The notes under the pieces were generated by a model. It saw nothing but the letters and a program-made list of their open reading frames with translations. It made no database searches and had not been told where the DNA came from. The position numbers were made by a program, and so were the translations under genes. 64,000 bases of DNA from a virus, in IMG/VR virus record IMGVR_UViG_3300023174_003073, positions 62,001 through 126,000 of that record; one strand, written 5' to 3'. How positions within the stretch are numbered: position 1 is the first letter of the stretch; every line of letters begins with the position of its first letter. Of this stretch, positions 49,621 to 56,351 are shown one piece after another.

Positions 49621-49627
49621 AGTATTA

Positions 49628-49656
49628 AGTATAGCACAATTTGTGTGCTAAGTCAA
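49628..49656 (-). promoter_or_regulatory. Sigma70 promoter of dnaJ with spacer dyad
   Basis: Minus strand TTGACT, 17 bp, TATACT. A seven-base dyad (TAGCACA / TGTGCTA, positions 49632-49638 and 49644-49650) lies in the spacer. A CATAAATA box lies just upstream at 49657-49664. Confidence 0.85.
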
Positions 49657-49659
49657 TAT

Positions 49660-50271
49660 TTATGAAGCTACGCCGGCTACCTTTTCTTTTGTACGACCAT
49701 ATGCGGCGATACCTAAAACTGCACCCATTGCGATGTGGTATAGACCAGCACCTTGCAGTGTTAATGGTTGCCATTGACTTGTAACTGAACCATGACTCAT
49801 TGCTTGTAGTACTGACCATAGTACTGGAAAAATAACAAAGTCACAGGTACACGTCAACATATAAATCCAACCCATCATTGGGCGCATTTTCTTGTTGATC
49901 CAATCTGTTGCACCTTTGTCTAATGCTACTGTGGATTCTCCACCTTCGCTCATTGCACCGCCGCCACTTTTTAGTGACTCTGCTTGATTTTGTGTTACTG
50001 TTACTGTGCTTGTCATGTTAGAACTTCCTTGATTAGTTGGTGGTGCCATCACTGATGGACCTTGTGCTCCTGGACTTACATTCCCAAAGCTACCAAAGCC
50101 ACTTGGTGCCGGTGCAGTACTCACTGTGTTACCACCTAACGGTGTGCTACCAAAACTGCTGCCTGCCGGGAATGCAGATACTGTTGGATCAGCCGCTAAT
50201 ATTTCGTGGTGATCGTCTGTTTTTGCTAATGGCATAGAGCCATCTGCTTTCTTTGCTAATAATGTTGCCAT
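49660..50271 (-). CDS. Holin-like membrane protein
   Basis: A 203-residue protein starting MATLLAKKADGS. The first 120 residues are Pro/Ser/Gly-rich. Then there are two or three hydrophobic segments (WIYMLTCTCDFVIFPVLW and LYHIAMGAVLGIAAYG) with the PLTLQGAGLYHIAMGA signature of the 3-TM holin group. It would open the inner membrane for the endolysin at 58.5 kb. AGGATTATAAA sets the start. Confidence 0.75.
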   Translation of the reverse strand: MATLLAKKADGSMPLAKTDDHHEILAADPTVSAFPAGSSFGSTPLGGNTVSTAPAPSGFGSFGNVSPGAQGPSVMAPPTNQGSSNMTSTVTVTQNQAESLKSGGGAMSEGGESTVALDKGATDWINKKMRPMMGWIYMLTCTCDFVIFPVLWSVLQAMSHGSVTSQWQPLTLQGAGLYHIAMGAVLGIAAYGRTKEKVAGVAS

Positions 50272-50272
50272 T

Positions 50273-50845
50273 TTATAATCCTGCCTTTGCAATAAAATCT
50301 TTTAATAAACTATCTTTTTCTTTGTTCATCTTAGCTGGTTCTAATCCAGCTTGCTTACGCATTTCATTTAATTCTGCGTCAATGTTTTCTTCTTTTGATT
50401 CTTCTTCACCATCTTCTGGATTAGCTTGACGATAAGTATGAGGACTTAATTCAAATAATCCCTTTAACTCTGATACATCTGCACCGTATTCTTCTCCATC
50501 AACAGTGATTGTCCAATCAGCTAATGACATATTTGTTAATGTTTCTAAATCATCAAGTAATTCAATGATACGTTGAACTGATGAGGTACGTCTTGGAATC
50601 TCAACGAATACTAAACTCTTTCCAGGAGTATATTCACCGTCACTTACTTGTGCATCAAGTATCCAATCATATCCACGCTCAAACCAATCAACTAAATCTG
50701 TGCTAGCCGCATTACCTTTTACTTTGAATGCAAGTGTGATAATTTCATCATTACTACCAGACTTTGCTTCATATTCATCAATAGACAATGTAGGAATTAC
50801 TTGTCCAACCAAATCATGATAATCTAAATTTTCAAGTAGTCTCAT
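50273..50845 (-). CDS. Conserved phage protein, virion-associated
   Basis: A 190-residue protein starting MRLLENLDYHDLVGQV. Segments WFERGYDWILDAQVSDGEY and VFVEIPRRTSSVQRI recur in phage structural regions. The start is coupled to the upstream gene by a TAATG-like junction. Role unknown. Confidence 0.65.
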   Translation of the reverse strand: MRLLENLDYHDLVGQVIPTLSIDEYEAKSGSNDEIITLAFKVKGNAASTDLVDWFERGYDWILDAQVSDGEYTPGKSLVFVEIPRRTSSVQRIIELLDDLETLTNMSLADWTITVDGEEYGADVSELKGLFELSPHTYRQANPEDGEEESKEENIDAELNEMRKQAGLEPAKMNKEKDSLLKDFIAKAGL

Positions 50846-51471
50846 TACATTGCTCCTTGAGGAGGTGCCATTGGGGCAGGGGGCATACCACCCATTCCCA
50901 TATCAGGTTGACCCATACCTTGATCGGCTGGTGCTTCACCTTGTTCTTCTGTACCTTCTTTGTCTAGATCCTCATCATATGCTTCGTCTAAGTCATCTAG
51001 TTCAATTGTTTGTCCTGCCAAGTCAATACTACCTTCACGTACATCATTCATTAATTCTTTTGGAATCTCAATGCGTACTAACCATACTGGTTTTTCAATC
51101 ATCTTAGGATAATGTGTACCTGGTTCATAATCATCAGATCCTTCAATCTTAACCGGAACTTCAATCATAGTCTTTTTGAAATGTATTGAACATCCCAAGT
51201 GTGTTAATCTTTTGCCACCTCTTGGATCGGGCATTAGTTTTTCTGGATACATAAACACACAGGTTGTTGTGTATTTTTTAACAATAGGGCCGTTAACGAT
51301 TTCACCTAGCTCCCAATTTTTATAAGCATATAAGTCTGCTTCATCTAATACACGCTCAAAGTCAAGCAATGTATTAATGGTACCGTCGCTGGTGAAAATA
51401 CCCTTGATATTATCAATAATATTTGGATAATCTATATCTTTAAAAAAATCGTCAGATGGGAGTTTACTCAT
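50845..51471 (-). CDS. Conserved phage protein, virion-associated
   Basis: A 208-residue protein starting MSKLPSDDFFKDIDYP, with LLDFERVLDEADLYAYKNW and CVFMYPEKLMPDPRGGKR, conserved in T4-like genomes. The C-terminus is acidic then Met/Gly/Pro-rich. The start at 51471 is adjacent to a late box at 51477-51484; an upstream ATG at 51507 is less likely. Confidence 0.7.
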   Translation of the reverse strand: MSKLPSDDFFKDIDYPNIIDNIKGIFTSDGTINTLLDFERVLDEADLYAYKNWELGEIVNGPIVKKYTTTCVFMYPEKLMPDPRGGKRLTHLGCSIHFKKTMIEVPVKIEGSDDYEPGTHYPKMIEKPVWLVRIEIPKELMNDVREGSIDLAGQTIELDDLDEAYDEDLDKEGTEEQGEAPADQGMGQPDMGMGGMPPAPMAPPQGAM

Positions 51472-51476
51472 AGTTG

Positions 51477-51484
51477 TATTTATC
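51477..51484 (-). promoter_or_regulatory. T4-type late promoter box
   Basis: Minus strand GATAAATA followed by CAACT then ATG; with T4 geometry the mRNA would begin at the ATG. A second box lies upstream at 51533-51540. Confidence 0.55.
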
Positions 51485-51532
51485 ATTCTTGCAATGATAA
51501 TGAGCAATTAGATTTTTTGTGGATTAGCCTAA

Positions 51533-51540
51533 TATTTATC
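51533..51540 (-). promoter_or_regulatory. T4-type late promoter box (upstream)
   Basis: Minus strand GATAAATA followed by TTAG, about 62 bases upstream of the ATG at 51471. It would give a leader. Confidence 0.45.
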
Positions 51541-51638
51541 CCCGATGTGTGCGCTAAAAGTATACTATATTGCGCGGGCCGTTTGACCTTAAATATACTT
51601 GAATGTTATGAGCATTCGGCTCTAAAAAGGAGAATATT

Positions 51639-52427
51639 TTGAGCAAACGCAAAACAAGTGCTTTACGCACTCAGGATCAAGATACTAGATACGCACACAG
51701 TAAAAAATACGATAACACACAGAAAACTTATTACACACAGGAATCAAAAACAATCAACTTTGACCAAAGTCGTCCTAAGCTGAACACTAAGCCCATTGTC
51801 ATGGTGCCTAAGTCAGTAAACCAAGAAAAATACATCCTCGCACTATTAGACCAAGAGACAGATATTGTCGTGGTCGGTGGACCTGCAGGAACAGGGAAGA
51901 CTTATCTTGCTATGTTAGCGGCTATTAAAGCACTAAAAGCAGGTGAAGTTTCTCGTATTATTCTCACACGACCTGCAGTTGGGGTAGATGATGAAAAGCA
52001 TGGCTTCTTACCAGGTGATCTAAATGCTAAGATGGAACCCTGGACAAGACCTTTGCTTGATGTATTGAGAGAATATTATACGGTAAAGGAAATCGCCCAC
52101 ATGCTAGAAGAACAGATAGTGGAAATTGCACCCCTAGCATTCTGTCGAGGTCGAAACTTTAAACATAGCTATATCGTATTAGATGAGGCTCAAAACGCAA
52201 CCCCTGGTCAACTCAAAATGATTATGACTAGAATCGGTATTGGCAGTAAGATTGTAATTACTGGCGACATTGAACAAGCCGATAGAAAAACAGCCGACAA
52301 TGGGCTACTAGACTTACAAAATCGATTGGGGAAGGGGGTGATTCCAGGGTTGCAGTTGTGTAACTTTGAACTGAAAGATGTTCAACGACACAAGATTATA
52401 GAGCACGTACTTAGATTGTACGCTTAA
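51639..52427 (+). CDS. phoH: PhoH-like ATPase
   Basis: A 262-residue P-loop protein and the only plus-strand gene recognised. Walker A is GPAGTGKT at 81-88; a Walker B-like VLDEAQN segment follows, with ARG-type residues in the MTRIGIGSK region. PhoH proteins are frequent in marine and freshwater phages and linked to phosphate stress or RNA metabolism. The start is TTG after AAAGGAG. A strong terminator follows at 52434-52464. A weak promoter region (TTGCGC, 18 bp, TATACT) lies about 35-70 bases upstream. Confidence 0.9.
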   Translation: MSKRKTSALRTQDQDTRYAHSKKYDNTQKTYYTQESKTINFDQSRPKLNTKPIVMVPKSVNQEKYILALLDQETDIVVVGGPAGTGKTYLAMLAAIKALKAGEVSRIILTRPAVGVDDEKHGFLPGDLNAKMEPWTRPLLDVLREYYTVKEIAHMLEEQIVEIAPLAFCRGRNFKHSYIVLDEAQNATPGQLKMIMTRIGIGSKIVITGDIEQADRKTADNGLLDLQNRLGKGVIPGLQLCNFELKDVQRHKIIEHVLRLYA

Positions 52428-52433
52428 CTAGGT

Positions 52434-52464
52434 TTAGGGATGCTCATAACATCCCTAATTTTTT
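52434..52464 (+). terminator. Rho-independent terminator of phoH
   Basis: Plus strand: stem TTAGGGATG / CATCCCTAA, seven-base loop, then six T's. It separates phoH from the convergent minus-strand gene ending at 52463. Confidence 0.95.
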
Positions 52465-52714
52465 ATGCTTCGTTTAACTGTTCAAGTTTTTCAATATGGT
52501 CTGGATAGACCTTCTTATAGTATTCAATTAAGGTATCCCAAGGTAAATTCATTACCTGTCCTTGAATAACATTTTTCTGAACATTCTTTTCTTTAAAATC
52601 CAAAATAATATTACATTGAGTAATATCTTTTTCCTTTAGATTTTTAGAAATCTCTACTTGTTCGTCAATCTTGCCATCGGGCTTTCTTACGTATGTTACT
52701 AAAAAATATCTCAT
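52463..52714 (-). CDS. Small conserved phage protein
   Basis: An 83-residue protein starting MRYFLVTYVRKPDGK, with EQVEISKNLKEKDI and VMNLPWDTLIEYYKKVYP. The M-R-Y-F-L-V ... start is shared by short phage proteins. It follows the clamp-loader stop by seven bases. Unknown role. Confidence 0.65.
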   Translation of the reverse strand: MRYFLVTYVRKPDGKIDEQVEISKNLKEKDITQCNIILDFKEKNVQKNVIQGQVMNLPWDTLIEYYKKVYPDHIEKLEQLNEA

Positions 52715-52721
52715 ATTATTC

Positions 52722-53645
52722 TCAACTTGTTAATTCTACTAATGTAGCCGCAAGACTAATCTCAGGGATTCCAACTAGTGATAAGTTTGCTAGACCATTA
52801 CGAATGATAATAATACTAGCATCACGTTTTTCTGCACTACTACCCCACAAATCTAAGTTGTTATACATCCAAACATAGATATCTTCTAAACGACTTGGAT
52901 ACAAACTCAAATGCTGTAGTAATTGCTGACGACCTTCTAAAATCTTTCCGGCTTTAAACAATTCAGTTGCTTCAAACAATAGACCATCTTCACTGTTGCT
53001 TGCGTCTACAGGTGGCAATAATTTGCCTGTACTACTATTTACTTGAATCTGATTCAAGCATTTACGTAAGTCTGGATATGTAGCACTTACATAGCTATCT
53101 AATATCTCTAATTCAAAATCAATGTTTTCAGCCACTAGAACAGTTGCGGCACGTGCTGTAAATTCTGTCTTGTCTGTTTTAGTTATTCTAAATTCATGGC
53201 ATCTGCTTTTAAGTGCAGGGATAATTCTATGTTCATAGTTGCAAGTTAGAATAAATCGTGCAGTCATATGATATGCTTCCATATCATTACGCAATGCTGC
53301 CTGACCTGCTGGTGTTAGATAATCAGCTTCATCTAACAAAACAACTTTAAACTTACCAAAGGGCATTGTTTGTACAAAGCCAATGATTTTGTTTCGTACT
53401 ACATCAACACTATTTTCACGTGACGCATTGATTTCCAATACATCATATTCTTCTACACCTAATTCTTGTATAAGAACTTTTGCAAGCGTAGTCTTACCTG
53501 TACCGGGCTCACCACTCAATAATAGATGCGGAATGCTTTCATTTGCAATCCAACCAGTAACTTGCTCTTTCTGTCTATCGTCAACAAAGACATAATCATT
53601 TACAGAATGAGGTCTGTAAGCCTCTACCCAGAGTTGGTTTTTCAT
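52722..53645 (-). CDS. Clamp-loader ATPase (T4 gp44-like)
   Basis: A 307-residue AAA+ protein, near T4 gp44 (319). Walker A is GEPGTGKT at 45-52, Walker B LLDEAD at 103-108, and sensor/Arg-finger SRCHEF follows. It forms the large clamp-loader subunit that opens the sliding clamp (26.3-27.1 kb) for the polymerase. It ends in an ATGA-type overlap with the next gene. Confidence 0.93.
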   Translation of the reverse strand: MKNQLWVEAYRPHSVNDYVFVDDRQKEQVTGWIANESIPHLLLSGEPGTGKTTLAKVLIQELGVEEYDVLEINASRENSVDVVRNKIIGFVQTMPFGKFKVVLLDEADYLTPAGQAALRNDMEAYHMTARFILTCNYEHRIIPALKSRCHEFRITKTDKTEFTARAATVLVAENIDFELEILDSYVSATYPDLRKCLNQIQVNSSTGKLLPPVDASNSEDGLLFEATELFKAGKILEGRQQLLQHLSLYPSRLEDIYVWMYNNLDLWGSSAEKRDASIIIIRNGLANLSLVGIPEISLAATLVELTS

Positions 53646-53974
53646 CGTTTTAGTGCTTCGTAAGTGATAATATGATTAAGTGATTCGCCCAAGTCTTTAT
53701 CATGGGGTATAATATGCAATGAGTTTTTCATTCTGTCTGATTTTTCATCATATTGACGCAACTCAACTACATGCCCACCGTTAGCAGGATATAAATTAAA
53801 GCAAGTGCCACGACTTTCTAATTCACCAGATGAATCATGTCTTACTGGATTAAGACGAACATTGTTTTGTCTTTTACTACCAGTAATAGCAAGATTGGGA
53901 CCTTCGTCTGCTTCTTGCGGAATATTGTTTGCCCAGTGAACTTTCTTCATAAACCATTTATCAAACCACTTCAT
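53642..53974 (-). CDS. Conserved phage protein, unknown function
   Basis: A 110-residue protein starting MKWFDKWFMKKVHWA. The C-terminal half has FNLYPANGGHVVELRQYDEK and SLHIIPHDKDLGESL, which recurs in T4-like genomes. ATGA overlap with the clamp loader. Unknown role. Confidence 0.7.
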   Translation of the reverse strand: MKWFDKWFMKKVHWANNIPQEADEGPNLAITGSKRQNNVRLNPVRHDSSGELESRGTCFNLYPANGGHVVELRQYDEKSDRMKNSLHIIPHDKDLGESLNHIITYEALKR

Positions 53975-53976
53975 TT

Positions 53977-54345
53977 TTATCCTTTATCACCAAATGTTAA
54001 ATCATTGACGGGTTCGTCAGATATGAGTAGTATATCATTTTCATCAACTCTACGCAATGTCTTTTCGCCCGTTTCATCTTCAACATCGATGCCACGTGTC
54101 CATCTTCCATGTGCAATGCAAATCCATTTGCCCACTTTGATTTCATCGTCTTGGAATTGGTCACCCAGTGCATATACTTGTGCCCATCGTGGTCTGATAC
54201 CATTATCTTTACGATTGTCTGATGGGATGATAATACCACCATAACTAATACGTTCATCAAATTCCATATCACTTACAATGATATGTTTACCAATTGGTTT
54301 AAAATTTTCTTTCTTAAACTTATGTGGTTCAAATGCTAACTTCAT
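53977..54345 (-). CDS. GroES-like co-chaperonin (T4 gp31-like)
   Basis: A 122-residue protein. NFKPIGKHIIVSDM near the start, GGIIIPSDN and a C-terminal RRVDENDILLISDE resemble GroES/gp31. HGRWTRGIDVEDETGEK is the roof-loop region, longer than in GroES. It would cap host GroEL to fold the large capsid proteins. Neighbour genes are ATGA-coupled. Confidence 0.85.
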   Translation of the reverse strand: MKLAFEPHKFKKENFKPIGKHIIVSDMEFDERISYGGIIIPSDNRKDNGIRPRWAQVYALGDQFQDDEIKVGKWICIAHGRWTRGIDVEDETGEKTLRRVDENDILLISDEPVNDLTFGDKG

Positions 54346-54710
54346 TTCTTTGCTTTCGGTTTTGTAACTTCAACTTCTTCAACTTCTTCGTAGTCATCAA
54401 ATTCTTCAAACGCTTGTTGTTCTTCAGGATTTAATTCTGTTGCAATTACTTCTGCAATTACATCCGGAGTAGGCGGAACCGTAATAGGCTCAACTACTTC
54501 ATGTTCATCTTCCTGTATATTAGAAGGAAGTCTCACTGTTTTCTTATACAAACTGTTAACCCGTTGTGTATTTTCCTGCACTACACGCCCGTGACTATCA
54601 ATCACATCGCCCCTAGCATTAACATTCATGTTTCCTACAGCACGTACTTTTTCATTCTGTGCTACTAATACAGACATATCAATTGTTTTTCCTAATGCCG
54701 ATCTATGCAT
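54342..54710 (-). CDS. Conserved phage protein (MHRSALGKTIDM)
   Basis: A 122-residue protein with MHRSALGKTIDMSVLVAQNE, KVRAVGNMNVNARGDVIDSH and a C-terminal acidic tail (EEFDDYEEVEEVEV). The N-terminal half is highly conserved in T4-like phages; it may be a head or chaperone-linked protein. No known domain. Confidence 0.7.
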   Translation of the reverse strand: MHRSALGKTIDMSVLVAQNEKVRAVGNMNVNARGDVIDSHGRVVQENTQRVNSLYKKTVRLPSNIQEDEHEVVEPITVPPTPDVIAEVIATELNPEEQQAFEEFDDYEEVEEVEVTKPKAKK

Positions 54711-54720
54711 AATTTTCTCC

Positions 54721-55227
54721 TTATTTTAAGAACTCGTCAATAGACAAGTCATAATGCAAACTATTTATACGGTGTATACCCAGCAAAAACAGAACATAGC
54801 TGGATACACTACTACCACGACCTACTCCCCAAACTACTTTGTTTGCTCTCATAGTGTCAACTAGGTATTTACAATAACGCAATAATTGGAACAAATCTCG
54901 TTGCTGATATAATATCAATTCTTGCCCAACTCTTTGCAATTCTGCATTAGTTTGACAAAGGTCTAGTACATATTTGGCTATATCTAATTGATTGTATTCT
55001 TCTGGTATAAACCAATTACGTTGTAGTTGTTTGTCAAACTCTTCCTTCGACAGAGTTTGTTGTTTGTATTTTTTGAATGTGGGTATATTTTCTATCTCTA
55101 AATCTTTATCAAAATAGATATCATCAGAGACTAATGCATTTTTGATTTTTATGTTTGGGTCAGATAAAAAGGCACTACATAAGTCCATTTCATCTAATAT
55201 TTGTTGACCGTATATATCAATTTGCAT
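54721..55227 (-). CDS. DnaE-like fragment lacking the catalytic aspartates
   Basis: A 168-residue protein. The C-terminal VVWGVGRGSSVSSYVLFLLG then INSLHYDL resembles the GRGSAAGS...YLLGI.DV.PL.Y...FERFL part of bacterial DNA polymerase III alpha, but the protein ends at FLK, just before the place of the catalytic PDxDxDF. It cannot polymerise on its own. It may bind nucleotide or DNA and regulate the family B polymerase or the clamp. The start is adjacent to the promoter at 55233-55261. Confidence 0.7.
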   Translation of the reverse strand: MQIDIYGQQILDEMDLCSAFLSDPNIKIKNALVSDDIYFDKDLEIENIPTFKKYKQQTLSKEEFDKQLQRNWFIPEEYNQLDIAKYVLDLCQTNAELQRVGQELILYQQRDLFQLLRYCKYLVDTMRANKVVWGVGRGSSVSSYVLFLLGIHRINSLHYDLSIDEFLK

Positions 55228-55232
55228 ACGCT

Positions 55233-55261
55233 ATGATAACATAGTTTCTGCAAGAATACAA
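55233..55261 (-). promoter_or_regulatory. Sigma70-like promoter with -10 palindrome
   Basis: Minus strand TTGTAT, 17 bp, TATCAT. A dyad CTATG / CATAG (55231-55244) is centred on the -10. The ATG at 55227 is six bases after the -10, so the mRNA would be leaderless. Confidence 0.6.
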
Positions 55262-55276
55262 TAGCTATTTGCCCGT

Positions 55277-55507
55277 TTAGGTTTTGTCGATTTGGATATT
55301 GTTTTGGATGTTTTGTTTCTTGTACAATTCATCCATTCTTTTGGCATATTCTTTGTTATAGCCCTCAAGCACCATACTGATTTGGTTAACTAAAAATTCT
55401 TTACCACTACGATGTGCAAAGGTTAGTTTACCGGTAAGGTCTTGTATAGATGCTTGTAATTCATCTATGGTCTTTTTTGATATATCAGGCATGAAAGGAT
55501 GTTCCAT
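55277..55507 (-). CDS. Conserved phage protein, helical
   Basis: A 76-residue protein starting MEHPFMPDISKKTIDELQ, with LTGKLTFAHRSGKEFLVNQISMVLEGYNKEY. The first part recurs in T4-like phages. It has no known activity. The start follows a region with a purine-rich GGAG-like site. Confidence 0.65.
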   Translation of the reverse strand: MEHPFMPDISKKTIDELQASIQDLTGKLTFAHRSGKEFLVNQISMVLEGYNKEYAKRMDELYKKQNIQNNIQIDKT

Positions 55508-55509
55508 AA

Positions 55510-56322
55510 TTATACTCCGCCGTAAATTCCGTCACCAATCTTGCCCCAAATTGGTGTAGTACCATCATATGTACCAACACATATATAAACAAAACTACCA
55601 TCTGTACAAATTGCACCGGGTGCATCTCCTGGTGATCCCAATTCACCAGGATAACGTAATCCAATATAACTTGAAAGTCTACTTCTATTCAATGGGAATA
55701 TAGTTAATGTTGTTCCACAATTTACAGTAGTGATTTTAAACTGTAATTCTTTAACACCTGCAGCCGCAGTAATTTCATTTGTAAAACTTGCATTTACTCC
55801 AGGACCACCCGGGCTATAATAGTTTTCTAATAAAGACACTGTTGTATCCATACCACCTACTAATATTGCACTTGAATTATATTGACTTGATGGGAAATAT
55901 ATTTTATAACCCTCACTGTAATCAATATTCAAATTCAATTGTACGCTAGATTGTGTTCCAGTAGGTGCCCAACCTGCAAAACTGATTGTAGTGTCTCCGG
56001 TAATAGTACCATATTGAACGTCACCTTTACTTACATCAACAACTAACGTATCATTTATTTCTGCACCTAAATTGTAAGTTGCTGTTCTAAAACTTCTAAC
56101 GCTAGCATTACTAATTAATGCTCCTGCTAAATTATTATCTAAAGATGTTCCGGATAAAGGTGACTTTAAAAGTACTTTATTTTGTAAGTCAGTTAACTCT
56201 GTCTTGGTAGTATCCAAATTGTTTTTGATACTGGCAAAGTTGTCTCTGAATCCTTGGCTATTATTATTGACCCCGGGAACAGGATAATTTACATCAATTG
56301 CGCTTGTATTTAATGAACTCAT
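55510..56322 (-). CDS. Virion protein (tail/fibre related)
   Basis: A 270-residue protein. The N-terminus SSLNTSAIDVNYPVPGVNNN with GFRDNFASIKNNLDT is a signature of phage tail-associated proteins, and the C-terminus GSPGDAPGAICTDGSFVYICV is a compact beta domain common in fibre tips. A perfect TATAAATA box (56341-56348) precedes it. Confidence 0.7.
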   Translation of the reverse strand: MSSLNTSAIDVNYPVPGVNNNSQGFRDNFASIKNNLDTTKTELTDLQNKVLLKSPLSGTSLDNNLAGALISNASVRSFRTATYNLGAEINDTLVVDVSKGDVQYGTITGDTTISFAGWAPTGTQSSVQLNLNIDYSEGYKIYFPSSQYNSSAILVGGMDTTVSLLENYYSPGGPGVNASFTNEITAAAGVKELQFKITTVNCGTTLTIFPLNRSRLSSYIGLRYPGELGSPGDAPGAICTDGSFVYICVGTYDGTTPIWGKIGDGIYGGV

Positions 56323-56340
56323 AGTTTGTATTCCATATTG

Positions 56341-56348
56341 TATTTATA
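56341..56348 (-). promoter_or_regulatory. Perfect T4 late promoter box
   Basis: Minus strand TATAAATA followed by CAAT, 18 bases before the ATG at 56322. Confidence 0.75.
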
Positions 56349-56351
56349 GTG

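Noticed and set aside
52434-52464. Terminator acting also on the minus strand
   Set aside because: On the minus strand the hairpin is followed by AACCTAG, without a T run.
54241-54272. Small minus-strand frame beginning near 54272
   Set aside because: It is another frame inside the groES-like gene and lacks its own ribosome-binding site.
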